Origin: Achromobacter anxifer
Lineage (GTDB): Bacteria > Pseudomonadota > Gammaproteobacteria > Burkholderiales > Burkholderiaceae_B
NCBI RefSeq assembly: GCF_903652925.1
Contig: NZ_CAHLAR010000001.1
Span: 992,001 to 1,056,000, forward strand
Direction of reading: 5' to 3'
DNA: 64,000 nucleotides
Under the pieces are notes generated by a model. It worked only from the letters and a program-made list of their open reading frames with translations. It was not told where the DNA came from and ran no database searches. Numbering within the stretch: the stretch's first letter is position 1; every line of letters begins with the position of its first letter. A program made the translations under genes and the position numbers. This document shows, in pieces, positions 7,862 through 16,423 of the stretch.

Positions 7862-9133
7862 GTGCATTACCGGCAGGCGCCGAGATCGCAACTGGCGAGG
7901 ACATCGCACTTGAAGCCCCTCCGGCACTATCTGTTCGGCATAGTCGTTTCCTTCCTGCTGGCCGCATTGCTGGCGTTCCTCGGCATCTCGCTCGTCTCCA
8001 ACCCCAATCTCGGCTGGGGCGCGCAGGCGTTGCTGAGCTACGGCCTGTTGTTTGGCGGGCCCTTGGCTGTGGTGCTGGCGCTGTGCTGGATCGTGTACAT
8101 GGTGCGCGACAAGGGGCAGGTGCCGGGACGCGTGCATGCGCTGCTGCTGGCGCCCACGGCGCTGGCGCTTGCCATCGTGCCCGTCAGCGATTCCATCGAC
8201 CGCAGCCGGCAGGACAGCTTCCGCGCGTCGAACCCCGCGATCCAGGAGGTGCACGTCAACCTGAGCGGCCGCAGCATCGGGCTGGACATGCGCGAGGCGT
8301 CCACGTCTTCGGGCGGCGCGCGCAGCACCATGGAGCCCGGGTCGGCGGAGCAGCGCATGTATTCCAGCTTTCCCCGCTATCCGGGCCAGGCAGCCATAGC
8401 CAGCGGGAGCTTTCCCTATGACGGCGCGCGCCTGAAGGATAGCGTCGACCATTACCAGTACTTCAACCTGGACGGGACGCCCGGCGCCTCGCTGCCCTTG
8501 CGCCGCCTGCCGTATCCCGATCTGGGCAAGCTGCCGTCCGCGTATCCGTATGGCGAGGCCGGGCTGGTGGTCTACCAGTATTTCCACTACGCCGATCACG
8601 TCGAGGTGGCGCCCGGCATTGCGCGCTTCAGTGGCATGACCGAGGATCGGATGGCGTCGGCGCGCATCCCCGGGCTGGCGATCTTCGGCCTGGAAAACCA
8701 TACGCCGCAGACCATCGCCCGCGTGGAGATCAATGGCCAGACCTACGACATGGGCTCGTATGCCGCGCGCAGCCTGTTGTCGCAGCCTTGCGATCCGGCC
8801 CGTGGCGGCAGCCCGGCGTTGCTCGATCTGGAGCGGCCGGTGCAGGTGCGTTGGCAGACCATGGAGGAGCCTGGCGTGTGGCGCAAGGCGACGCTGACGG
8901 TGCCGGCCTTCAGCGCCGCGAGCCGCAAGGATCCGGATGGCGGCCTGCTGCGCGTGCTCCTGTACTTCCTGCCGGACGGGACGGTGGCCGCCGAGCGCTA
9001 CAAGGAGATCCGCGTGCGCGACGAACTGTCCATACGCGCCACCGGACTGCCCGCTGCCGCCAAACCCTATACGGGCTGCGGCGGCGCGTACTACGGCTAC
9101 AACCCGCAGACCGTGAAACTGCTGGCCAACTGA
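7862..9133 (+). CDS. Uncharacterised membrane-anchored protein
   Basis: I do not recognise a family. Three hydrophobic helices occupy the first 110 residues or so (HYLFGIVVSFLLAALLAFLG, the stretch around LLSYGLLFGGPLAVVLALCWIV, and LLLAPTALALAIVPV). A large, presumably periplasmic, part follows with many aromatic residues and a closing YTGCGGAYYGYNP. The GTG at 7862 opens the frame. A TTG at 7910 with GAGGA about 9 bases upstream gives a more typical N-terminus (KPLRHYLFG) and may be the true start. It is convergent with another unknown membrane protein, 13 bases away. Confidence 0.7.
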   Translation: MHYRQAPRSQLARTSHLKPLRHYLFGIVVSFLLAALLAFLGISLVSNPNLGWGAQALLSYGLLFGGPLAVVLALCWIVYMVRDKGQVPGRVHALLLAPTALALAIVPVSDSIDRSRQDSFRASNPAIQEVHVNLSGRSIGLDMREASTSSGGARSTMEPGSAEQRMYSSFPRYPGQAAIASGSFPYDGARLKDSVDHYQYFNLDGTPGASLPLRRLPYPDLGKLPSAYPYGEAGLVVYQYFHYADHVEVAPGIARFSGMTEDRMASARIPGLAIFGLENHTPQTIARVEINGQTYDMGSYAARSLLSQPCDPARGGSPALLDLERPVQVRWQTMEEPGVWRKATLTVPAFSAASRKDPDGGLLRVLLYFLPDGTVAAERYKEIRVRDELSIRATGLPAAAKPYTGCGGAYYGYNPQTVKLLAN

Positions 9134-9146
9134 GTCCGGCGTGGGC

Positions 9147-10373
9147 CTACACGTCTTCGACGCGTTGCGACGGCGCGTAGGGCGTGCCCAGGTTCAGGAT
9201 GGCGTAGATCCGTTGCGTGAACCGCTGGCGGCGGGTGGGCTTGCCCATGCGCCAGCGCGTGTCCAGCCACAGCAGGGGCAGGGCAAAGACCAGCCACACG
9301 ACGCAGAACAGCGCCAGCATGAAGATCGCGAACTCGGGGAAGTCCCGCGATGAAGCGTCATCCGATCCCGTGTAGAAGTGCAGGCCGACCACGAACAGCC
9401 AGGCCGCCAGCAACAGCCCGCCGATCTGCTTCAGCATGCGCGCGCGCTGGCCCATGCCGACCCGGACGGGCGTGTCCTTGCCCGGCGCTCCGCCGAAGAA
9501 GCGGTGGCACATGTAGCAGCGGCCGTCCTCCAGATTGCGCAAGGCATAGACGGCGCGGTGCTCAGGCTGCACCGGGCCGGCAGGCACCGCCATTTCAACG
9601 CGGTCGTCTTCCGCCAGGAAGGGCAGCGCGTCGCCAAAGTTCTCCAGGGCGATCATGGCGTAGCTGGCGCGGTCGACGGTGAAACGATAGATGGCGAAAT
9701 TTGGCCCCTTGTGGACATGGTGCATTTCATGCGTAAGGCCGGCCAGGTGGCCCTGGACGCGCGCAATCGGCGGATCGCCCTCGTCCTGCGCCGTCAGCGC
9801 GCGCAGGCGGGGTATCGCTTGCGGCGGCCCGGCGTCGCCGCCCGCGGGCCGCTGCTTGGGGTCGAATTGCGCCTCGCTGGCCAGGATCAGCGGGCGGTGG
9901 CGGCGGTTGTGCCAGAGGCCGTGCAAGGCCGATCCTGCGACCACCAACCCAACCAGCGCCGCGACCAGCGAGAAGACCATCAGGAACACCCGCGTCAGGC
10001 TGTCGATGCCGAGCAGCCACGCCAGCCACAGGCATGCCAGGCCCGCCGCGCCGCCGATGGCGGCTTCGCGCCAGCCCCGCTTTTTTTGCGTCTGGTAGCC
10101 GCGCGGAGGAATCGGCTGGCCCCGTGCCGGCACGGCCCAGGAGAAGACGGGGACTCCTTCCGCGCCGTCCATCACACCCATGCGCAGCGGCATTCCTTGT
10201 TGGTGCAGGCGTTGCAGCAGGTTGAGGTGTTCCGGCTCCAGCCCGGCGGCGATCACGGTCTCGCCGCCGAGCCGCAGGCTGGCGTCGCGCCGCACCACGG
10301 GCACGGCCAGCCGGACCTGGTCCAGGGTTCCTTCAATGATGCGGGCGGAGTGTTGCGCGGAGTGTTGCACCAT
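9147..10373 (-). CDS. Uncharacterised polytopic membrane protein
   Basis: The 408-residue product shows four strongly hydrophobic segments: two adjacent ones around residues 100-155 and two around 315-375. Between the pairs lies a soluble region of about 150 residues containing DGRCYMCHRFFGG, a C-x2-C-H cluster that could bind metal or be redox active. I cannot assign a family. The start is the ATG at 10373. The next gene on the same strand (LLM oxidoreductase) ends 58 bases upstream, so co-transcription is possible but not required. Confidence 0.7.
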   Translation of the reverse strand: MVQHSAQHSARIIEGTLDQVRLAVPVVRRDASLRLGGETVIAAGLEPEHLNLLQRLHQQGMPLRMGVMDGAEGVPVFSWAVPARGQPIPPRGYQTQKKRGWREAAIGGAAGLACLWLAWLLGIDSLTRVFLMVFSLVAALVGLVVAGSALHGLWHNRRHRPLILASEAQFDPKQRPAGGDAGPPQAIPRLRALTAQDEGDPPIARVQGHLAGLTHEMHHVHKGPNFAIYRFTVDRASYAMIALENFGDALPFLAEDDRVEMAVPAGPVQPEHRAVYALRNLEDGRCYMCHRFFGGAPGKDTPVRVGMGQRARMLKQIGGLLLAAWLFVVGLHFYTGSDDASSRDFPEFAIFMLALFCVVWLVFALPLLWLDTRWRMGKPTRRQRFTQRIYAILNLGTPYAPSQRVEDV

Positions 10374-10431
10374 GCGGGAGGGGCTTGAAAATCAAACCGC
10401 CAAGAATAGCGTAGGAGACAGCCGGACGCCG

Positions 10432-11469
10432 CTACCAGTCCGCAGGCAGCGTCGCCGGCCCCTCATGCGCGGGAAACTGCGGCAACACGTCCTCCGCCAG
10501 TTCCTGGATCACCTCCGCCGCGGGCCGCTGCGAGAACTGGATGCCGAGCGCGGCGTGATTCACGCCGGCCGCCCGCCATTCCTCCAGCAGGGCGATCAAG
10601 CCCTTTCTGCCCGTGCGCAACACGAATCCGCCGCGCAATGGCGTGCGCGGATGATCGGGGTCGTCGCTCAGGTCCAGCCATTCGTTGGTCATGTGCGGAC
10701 GGAAACCGTCGTCGGGTATCAGGTTGCGCCAGGCGCTGATTTTTCCGGCCAGGCGTTGCGGTCCCTCGGACGTATGCGTGGCGTCGGGATAGGTCAGCCA
10801 GCCGTCCGCATGTTCGGCGATCCACGGCAGCGATTGTCCCGACGAGCTGGTGACGATCAGCGGAATGGCGCCGGCGGCGGGCTTGGGCAGGAACTCCGCG
10901 CGGTTGAAGCGTCCCAGCGGCGAGTCGATCTCCAGATGTCCCGGGCGCATCAGCTGGCGGAAGTACGACACCGCCTCGGCGAAGCGCGCCGCGCGCTCGC
11001 CATGCTCCAGCCCGTAGGCGGGAAACTCGACCGGCCGGTCCCCCGACGCAACGCCCAGGACCAGCCGGCCGCCCGACAACTGGTCGATGGTGCTGGAAGC
11101 CTTGGCCAGGTCGATGGGATGGCGCAGGGAGAAGATGGCGCTGCCGGTGGCCAAAGCGATTTTCTTCGTGTGCGCGGCCAGGAATGCCAGATAGGTGAAC
11201 GGATCGAAGACCTGTCCGGCGTCGCCGAAGGAAGGGGAGTACAGGGGCACGTCGCGTACCCAGACGGCGGCAAATTCGTGCCGGTCGATCTGCCGCACCA
11301 GCTCCGACTGGCCCGCCAGAGTCGCCATGCTGCCTTCGTAAAAGCGCAGCGGCAGGAAGATGCCCAGGGTCAGGCGGCCGGGCGCGAACATGCGCCGGTA
11401 GCCGGGGTGCGCCGAGAAGGCGGGGTAGGAGGCGCCTGTCGCGCCGTGCAGCGGGAGAGTGGTATCCAT
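10432..11469 (-). CDS. LLM-class flavin-dependent oxidoreductase
   Basis: This luciferase-like monooxygenase-fold protein has 345 residues. The TIM-barrel landmarks are visible: RLTLGIFLPLRFYEGSM at the start, FAAVWVRDVP, TKKIALATGSAIFSLRHP, SGGRLVLGVASGDRP (flavin phosphate region) and the late IPLIVTSSSGQSLPWIAEHADG. Such enzymes use FMN or F420, with reduced flavin supplied by a partner, to oxidise small organic or sulfur compounds. The start at 11469 was chosen because GGAGG lies just upstream and the longer frame has a non-conserved Arg/Gly-rich lead. It lies 20 bases downstream of a GST gene on the same strand, so the pair probably detoxifies or degrades a common compound. Confidence 0.88.
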   Translation of the reverse strand: MDTTLPLHGATGASYPAFSAHPGYRRMFAPGRLTLGIFLPLRFYEGSMATLAGQSELVRQIDRHEFAAVWVRDVPLYSPSFGDAGQVFDPFTYLAFLAAHTKKIALATGSAIFSLRHPIDLAKASSTIDQLSGGRLVLGVASGDRPVEFPAYGLEHGERAARFAEAVSYFRQLMRPGHLEIDSPLGRFNRAEFLPKPAAGAIPLIVTSSSGQSLPWIAEHADGWLTYPDATHTSEGPQRLAGKISAWRNLIPDDGFRPHMTNEWLDLSDDPDHPRTPLRGGFVLRTGRKGLIALLEEWRAAGVNHAALGIQFSQRPAAEVIQELAEDVLPQFPAHEGPATLPADW

Positions 11470-11489
11470 GTCGAATATCCTCCTTCCCC

Positions 11490-12125
11490 TCACGCACCCG
11501 TCGCCGGCTCGGGCAAGGTGATGCCCTTGGCCACCGCCGGCCGCGCCGCCACGCGCTCGTGCCATGCGCTCAGATGCCGGTGATGGCTGAAATCGAAATC
11601 GATGATCCGCGCGATATGGCTCCAGCCGAAATGCGCAATGTCGGCGATGGAATAGGCGTCGCCTGCCAGGTAGGGGTGTTCGGCCAGCCTGCGGTCCAGC
11701 ACCGCGAACGCATCCTCGGTCAGGCGCTGGTAGCGTTCCAGCGCGGCGGGGTTGCGCGCCTTGTCGAACACTTCAAAGTTCACGCGCTGCCCGATGATGG
11801 GGCCGACGCTGCTGGAATGGAACTGCAGCCACTTGATCGCTTCCCAGCGGCCCTTGGCGTCGGCGGGCAGCAGCTTGCCGGTTTGCTCCGCCAGGTACAG
11901 CAATATGGTCGCCGATTCGAACAGCACGATGCCGGTTTCCTCGTCGCTGAGAACCGGAATGCGGCCATGCGGATTCAGCGCCAGAAAGCCGGGCTGGCGG
12001 TGCTCGCCTTGCGAGATGCGCACATGATGCAGGCGGTAAGGCAGTTCCAGTTCCTCCAGGGCGATGGTGGCCTTGTAGCCATTGGGAGAACTATCGGTGT
12101 ATAGATTCAACATGGGCTTGCTCAT
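11490..12125 (-). CDS. Glutathione S-transferase (YfcG/Ure2-like)
   Basis: The 211-residue GST has the N-terminal motif LYTDSSPNGYKATIALEELELPY, in which Thr/Asn-Gly replace the usual Ser/Cys-Pro as in YfcG-type GSTs with disulfide reductase activity. The glutathione site is NPHGRIPVLSD and the C-terminal domain shows YLAGDAYSIADIAHFGW. The ATG at 12125 has no recognisable ribosome-binding site but sits at the end of an inverted-repeat motif (12123-12140); ATG at 12113 is an alternative. It is co-directional with the LLM oxidoreductase and divergent from a LysR gene. Confidence 0.9.
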   Translation of the reverse strand: MSKPMLNLYTDSSPNGYKATIALEELELPYRLHHVRISQGEHRQPGFLALNPHGRIPVLSDEETGIVLFESATILLYLAEQTGKLLPADAKGRWEAIKWLQFHSSSVGPIIGQRVNFEVFDKARNPAALERYQRLTEDAFAVLDRRLAEHPYLAGDAYSIADIAHFGWSHIARIIDFDFSHHRHLSAWHERVAARPAVAKGITLPEPATGA

Positions 12126-12140
12126 TTAAGATTGGCTAAA
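12123..12140 (-). promoter_or_regulatory. Start-codon-linked inverted repeat, GST side
   Basis: Read on the GST sense strand the sequence is TTTAG-ccaat-CTTAA-ATG, running into the start codon. The same pattern heads the divergent LysR gene. It fits the T-N11-A spacing of LysR operators. Confidence 0.4.
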
Positions 12141-12217
12141 TATTCAGGATCCCCTGCGGTCCAGAAATTCTCCTTCTATGAAGAGCGCGGGTACAGCGAT
12201 CATTTCTCACAATTGAA

Positions 12218-12235
12218 TTTAGGAAAACTAAAATG
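12218..12235 (+). promoter_or_regulatory. Start-codon-linked inverted repeat, LysR side
   Basis: TTTAG-gaaaa-CTAAA-ATG has 5-bp perfect arms and runs into the LysR start codon. It matches the motif at the GST start in arm, spacer length and position. It is a candidate autoregulatory operator that could also hinder translation initiation. Confidence 0.4.
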
Positions 12236-13117
12236 TCGGCCACGCTTCCACTGCAGGCGCTGCGCACTTTTGTCGAGGTGTCCCAGCGCGGCAGCATCAC
12301 GGCGGCGGCCCAGGCGTTGCACGTCACGCCTGGCGCCGTCAGCCAGCAGATCCGGCTGCTGGAAGAGCGGCTCGGCCTTGCCCTGCTGGTGCGCGAACGC
12401 CACGGGATGCGCATGACCGAGGCCGGCGCCGACGTGTATCCGATGCTGAGCGCGGCATTCGCGCAGATCGACAAGGCGGTGGACGCGCTGGAGGCGATGA
12501 AGACGCGGCAGAGCCTGACCGTCAGCACGGTGGCGACGTTCGCGGCGTCCTGGCTGGTGCCCCGTCTGGGGCGTTTCAAGGAACGCCATCCCCACATCGA
12601 AGTCCGGGTCGAGGCAACGCCGGCCCTGGTCGATCTGCGGCGCGATCATGTCGACATCGCCCTGCGCCATGGGCTGGGGGACTATCCCGGATTGGACGTG
12701 GTGCCGCTGATGGCGCCGGTGCTGGTGCCGGTGGCCGCGCCGGGCATGCTGGCCGCGGGGGCCAAGCTGGCCACGCCGGCCGACTGCCTGGCTCACCCGC
12801 TGCTGCATGACGCGGACCGCGCCGACTGGCCGCTGTGGCTGCGCGCCCATGGCGTGGCCGACGATCCGCGCGCGCGGCGCGGCGATGCCTACGATGACGA
12901 CTTCCTGTTGATCCGCGCGGCGGAAGCGGGGCAGGGCCTGGCGCTGGTGCCCGTGGCCTATGCGCGGGAAGAGATCGCGGCCGGACGTCTGGTGCAAGTG
13001 CTGGACAAGCCCTGGCCCGCCAGGTTCGCCTACTACGCCGTGAGCAGGCCCGGCGCCGCCAGGCGTCCCGAGGTCCGCGCCTTCATCGACTGGATCGTGG
13101 AGGAGGCCGCGGCGTGA
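12233..13117 (+). CDS. LysR-type regulator (GcvA-like), divergent from GST/LLM operon
   Basis: It has 294 residues. The N-terminal helix-turn-helix LPLQALRTFVEVSQRGSITAAAQALHVTPGAVSQQI is of the GcvA type, followed by LLEERLGLALLVRERHGMRMTEAG and a periplasmic-binding-fold effector domain (QSLTVSTVATFAASWLVPRLGRF). It probably regulates the divergent GST-LLM genes. No good ribosome-binding site precedes the ATG; instead an inverted repeat abuts it. Confidence 0.9.
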   Translation: MSATLPLQALRTFVEVSQRGSITAAAQALHVTPGAVSQQIRLLEERLGLALLVRERHGMRMTEAGADVYPMLSAAFAQIDKAVDALEAMKTRQSLTVSTVATFAASWLVPRLGRFKERHPHIEVRVEATPALVDLRRDHVDIALRHGLGDYPGLDVVPLMAPVLVPVAAPGMLAAGAKLATPADCLAHPLLHDADRADWPLWLRAHGVADDPRARRGDAYDDDFLLIRAAEAGQGLALVPVAYAREEIAAGRLVQVLDKPWPARFAYYAVSRPGAARRPEVRAFIDWIVEEAAA

Positions 13118-13132
13118 CGCGCCGGCCTGGCT

Positions 13133-13636
13133 TCAATCGAGCGGCTTGTCGAACGCCAGCAGATTGGCCTTCACCAGGCTCAGCATGTCGGCCAGCTGAT
13201 GGCGCTGCGCCTGGCTCAGGCCTTCCAGTATGGCTTCGCTCATGCGGTCGCTCTTGCCGCGCATCCGCTCGATCATGGCCACGCCGTCGGCGGTAAGAAA
13301 GACCAGCTTGGCGCGGCGGTCCTGGCCGTCGGCGCCGCGGCGCACCAGCCGCATGGCTTCCAGCCGGTCGATCAGGCCGCCCAGCGCGGCGCGGCCCAGG
13401 TCCAGGCGGTCGGCGAGGTCGCTTTGCGACATGCCGTCGTGGCGCGACAGGTGGGCCAGCACCCACCACTGGGAACGGGTGATGCCCTCGGGCTTCATGA
13501 CTTCGTCGAAGACCTTGCGGCGCAGCCGGGAGACGTCGTGCATCAGGAAGCCGAGGCGTTGATCCCAGTTTTCCGCGGCGCCGCGCTCGGGGGCGGAAGA
13601 TTTTTTTTCAGCCTTGTTGGCCATGTGCTCATTCAT
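13133..13636 (-). CDS. MarR-family transcriptional regulator
   Basis: The 167-residue protein has the winged-helix core ITRSQWWVLAHLSRHDGMSQSDLADRLDLGRAALGGLIDRLEAMRLV, then the wing RRGADGQDRRAKLVFLT and a helical dimerisation tail. MarR proteins bind palindromic operators and release them on binding aromatic or acyl-CoA ligands. It overlaps the end of the upstream oxidoreductase gene by 8 bases, so both are translated from one message. ATG at 13624 is an alternative start. The 16-bp palindrome ahead of the oxidoreductase gene is a likely operator. Confidence 0.9.
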   Translation of the reverse strand: MNEHMANKAEKKSSAPERGAAENWDQRLGFLMHDVSRLRRKVFDEVMKPEGITRSQWWVLAHLSRHDGMSQSDLADRLDLGRAALGGLIDRLEAMRLVRRGADGQDRRAKLVFLTADGVAMIERMRGKSDRMSEAILEGLSQAQRHQLADMLSLVKANLLAFDKPLD

Positions 13637-14645
13637 CGTTGGAGGTCAGGCGGATAAGGCGCTTGCCGAAGTTGCGGCCGGCGTAGAGATCGGCGATGGC
13701 TCCCGGGGCGCTTTCCAGGCCGTCCTGTATTTCTTCCCTATAGCGTAGCGCACCGCTGCGCACCAGCGGCGCCAGGTGCGCGACGGCTTCCTCGTAGCGG
13801 TGCTCGTAGTCCCAGACCAGAAAGCCCGCCATCTGCGCGGCCTTGTTGAGCAGGTGGCGTTCGACGCGGGGGCCTTCGGGCCAGGGATCCCAGCTGGCGA
13901 TGGCCGCGGTGCCGCACACCACGATACGCGCGTGACGGTTGATGCGGGGCAGTACCGCATCGCTGATGCGGCCGGCGGTATTGTCGAAGTAGACGTCGAC
14001 GCCGTCCGGACAGTGCTGTTCCAGGGCCTGCGCCAGGTCGCCGGCGCGATAGTCGATGGCGGCGTCGAAGCCGAATTCTTCCACGCATATGCGGCGCTTT
14101 TCCTCGCCGCCAGCAATGCCCACCACGCGGCAGCCGGCCAGCCGGCCAAGCTGGCCGACGATGGAGCCGACCGCGCCGGCGGCGGTGGACACCACCAGCG
14201 TTTCGCCGGGCTGCGGCCGTCCCAGCGTGGACAGCGCGAAATGCGCCGTGATGCCGTTGAGTCCGAGCACGCCCAGCGACAGCGACAGCGGCAGGTCGGT
14301 TTCACGCACGATGCGGCGGATGGGCTTGCCGTCCGTCACCGCGTAATCCTGCCAGCCCAGCATGCCCATGACGTGCATGCCCGCGGCGTAGTCGGGATGG
14401 CGCGACTCCACCACCCGGCCCACGGCGAAGGAACGCATCACTTCGCCCACCGCGACGGGGTCGGAGTAATTGGCGGCGGCATTGACCCAGCCGCGCATGG
14501 CGGGGTCGACCGAGAGATAGAGGTTCCTGACCAGCAGTTCTCCAGGCTGTAGCGCAGGCAGCGCGCTTTCGCGGATGGCGAAATGTTCGGCCTGCGGAAT
14601 GCCATGGGGGCGGGACGTCAGGACGACCTGGCGATTGACGGGCAT
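13629..14645 (-). CDS. NADP-dependent oxidoreductase, zinc-independent MDR (CurA/LTB4DH type)
   Basis: The 338-residue medium-chain reductase has LYLSVDPAMRGWVN at the N-terminus, typical of prostaglandin reductase/CurA relatives, which reduce the double bond of alpha,beta-unsaturated ketones. The NADPH-binding fold is STAAGAVGSIVGQLGRLAGCRVVGIAGGEEK. No structural zinc ligands are visible. It lies first in a unit with the MarR gene and reads away from the acyl-CoA operon. A 16-bp palindrome is in its promoter region, and GAGGAGA precedes the start. Confidence 0.88.
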   Translation of the reverse strand: MPVNRQVVLTSRPHGIPQAEHFAIRESALPALQPGELLVRNLYLSVDPAMRGWVNAAANYSDPVAVGEVMRSFAVGRVVESRHPDYAAGMHVMGMLGWQDYAVTDGKPIRRIVRETDLPLSLSLGVLGLNGITAHFALSTLGRPQPGETLVVSTAAGAVGSIVGQLGRLAGCRVVGIAGGEEKRRICVEEFGFDAAIDYRAGDLAQALEQHCPDGVDVYFDNTAGRISDAVLPRINRHARIVVCGTAAIASWDPWPEGPRVERHLLNKAAQMAGFLVWDYEHRYEEAVAHLAPLVRSGALRYREEIQDGLESAPGAIADLYAGRNFGKRLIRLTSNDE

Positions 14646-14673
14646 GGGGGTCTCCTCGGGTTCCTACTTATAT

Positions 14674-14689
14674 TGTATGCATGCATACA
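14674..14689. promoter_or_regulatory. Perfect 16-bp palindrome, likely MarR operator
   Basis: TGTATGCATGCATACA is identical to its reverse complement, and symmetry continues two more base pairs on each side after one mismatch (14671-14692). It lies in the only AT-rich stretch between the oxidoreductase-marR unit and the divergent MaoC-led operon. Length and centre fit a MarR-family dimer site, so the regulator could control both directions. Confidence 0.7.
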
Positions 14690-14767
14690 TTATGTTAGCG
14701 TAAATTAAAGCGCAAGCGTAGGGACTGGCTTGCCGCGACCGCGGGACACACCGCCAAGGAGACAAGA

Positions 14768-15223
14768 ATGGCAGGGCTGTATTTCGAGCAGTTCCATGTC
14801 GGCCAGCGCTTCGTGCACGACGTGCGGCGCACCGTCACCGAGACCGACAACGTGCTGTTCACCACGATGACGCACAATCCGGCCGCCATCCACCTGGACG
14901 CGGAGTACGCCAAGACCACCGAGTTCGGCCGGCCCTTGATGAACAGCGCGTTCACGCTGGGGCTGATGGTCGGGATCTCGGTGGGGGACACCACGCTGGG
15001 CACCACGGTGGGCAACCTGGGCTGGGACGAGGTGCGCTTTCCCCTGCCGGTCTTTGCCGGCGACACCTTGCGCGCCGAGTCGCGCGTGCTGGAGCTGCGC
15101 GACAGCAAGTCGCGTCCCGCCAACGGCATCGTCATCTTCGAACACCTGGCCTACAACCAGCGCAACGAGCTGGTGGCCTCGTGCCGGCGCAGCGCGCTGA
15201 TGCTGCGCCAACCGCAGGCCTGA
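14768..15223 (+). CDS. MaoC-family acyl-CoA hydratase
   Basis: The 151-residue single hot-dog-fold protein contains the (R)-hydratase signature region DNVLFTTMTHNPAAIHLDAEYAKTTEFGRPLMNS, in which the Asp-x4-His pair of the classic hydratase-2 motif is replaced by Asn-x4-His. Relatives hydrate mesaconyl-, itaconyl- or crotonyl-type CoA esters. ATG follows a strong AAGGAGA site. It opens a run of seven co-directional genes for acyl-CoA metabolism, and with the CitE-like and CoA-transferase genes recalls itaconate/mesaconate degradation gene sets. Substrate assignment is inference. Confidence 0.85.
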   Translation: MAGLYFEQFHVGQRFVHDVRRTVTETDNVLFTTMTHNPAAIHLDAEYAKTTEFGRPLMNSAFTLGLMVGISVGDTTLGTTVGNLGWDEVRFPLPVFAGDTLRAESRVLELRDSKSRPANGIVIFEHLAYNQRNELVASCRRSALMLRQPQA

Positions 15224-15234
15224 GGGAGCGCGCG

Positions 15235-16401
15235 ATGGACTTTTCCTTGAACGAGGACCAGTTGGCGATCCAGCGCGCCGTGCAGGAAACGGTGGCGCGC
15301 TTCGACGACGAGTACTGGTTGGAACGCGACCGCGAGGGCGGCTTTCCCGAGGATTTCTACCGCGCCATGGCCGGCGCGGGCTGGCTGGGCGTGGCCATGC
15401 CCGCCGCCTATGGCGGCGCCGGCCTGGGCATCCTGGAGGCCGCGCTGATGATGGAAACCGTGTCGGCCAGCGGCGCGGGACTGAGCGGCGCTTCCGCGAT
15501 CCACATGAACGTGTTCGGCCTGCACCCGGTGGTCGTGCACGGCAGCGAGGAACAGAAGGCCCGCTGGCTGCCGCCCATCATCAGCGGCGAACAGCGCGCC
15601 TGCTTCGGCGTGACCGAGCCGAACACCGGCCTGAACACCTTGAAGCTGCGCACCCAGGCGGTGCGCCGCGGCGACCGCTATGTGGTCAACGGCCAGAAGA
15701 TCTGGATCTCCACGGCGCAGGTGGCCAACAAGATCCTGCTGCTGGCGCGCACCACGCCGCTGGACCAGGTCACAGAACCGGGCGGCGGACTGAGCCTGTT
15801 CTACACCGACCTGGACCGCAGCCGCGTCAGCGTGCGCGAAATCGAGAAGATGGGCCGCAAGGCGGTGGACTCCAACGAGCTCTTCATCGACGGGCTGGAA
15901 GTCCCGGTCGAGGACCGCATCGGCGAGGAAGGCAAGGGCTTCTCCTACATCCTGCACGGCCTCAATCCCGAGCGCGTCCTGCTGGCGGCGGAAGCCACCG
16001 GCCTGGGCCGCGCGGCTCTGCGCAAGGCCGCGGGTTATGCGGCCGAGCGCGTGGTGTTCGACCGCCCCATCGGCAAGAACCAGGGCATACAGCATCCGTT
16101 GGCGGAACGCTGGGTGGACCTGGAGGCGGCCGAACTGCTGTACCGGCGCGCGGCCTGGCTGTACGACCAGGGCCGGCCTTGCGGCGCGGAAGCGAACGCC
16201 GCCAAGTTTTTCTGCGCCGAGGCTGGGTTCCGCGCCTGCGAGACCGCGGTGCTGACGCACGGCGGGATGGGCTACGCGAAGGAATACCACGTCGAGCGTT
16301 ATCTGCGCGAGGCGATGCTGCCGCGCATCGCGCCGGTCTCGCCCCAGCTGATTCTTTGCTACATCGCCGAGAAAGTGCTCGGCCTGCCGAAATCCTATTG
16401 A
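15235..16401 (+). CDS. Acyl-CoA dehydrogenase
   Basis: It has 388 residues, the standard length, from ATG at 15235; a longer frame upstream overlaps the MaoC gene and is not conserved-looking. Landmarks are MDFSLNEDQLAIQRAV, the flavin/substrate segment CFGVTEPNTGLNTLKLRT, KIWISTAQVANKILLLAR, and the C-terminal THGGMGYAKEYHVERYLREAM, whose Glu is the expected catalytic base. It introduces a double bond next to the thioester, passing electrons to ETF. It is the second gene of the acyl-CoA operon. Confidence 0.92.
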   Translation: MDFSLNEDQLAIQRAVQETVARFDDEYWLERDREGGFPEDFYRAMAGAGWLGVAMPAAYGGAGLGILEAALMMETVSASGAGLSGASAIHMNVFGLHPVVVHGSEEQKARWLPPIISGEQRACFGVTEPNTGLNTLKLRTQAVRRGDRYVVNGQKIWISTAQVANKILLLARTTPLDQVTEPGGGLSLFYTDLDRSRVSVREIEKMGRKAVDSNELFIDGLEVPVEDRIGEEGKGFSYILHGLNPERVLLAAEATGLGRAALRKAAGYAAERVVFDRPIGKNQGIQHPLAERWVDLEAAELLYRRAAWLYDQGRPCGAEANAAKFFCAEAGFRACETAVLTHGGMGYAKEYHVERYLREAMLPRIAPVSPQLILCYIAEKVLGLPKSY

Positions 16402-16423
16402 ACCGGCTTCAAGGAGGCCAGCC

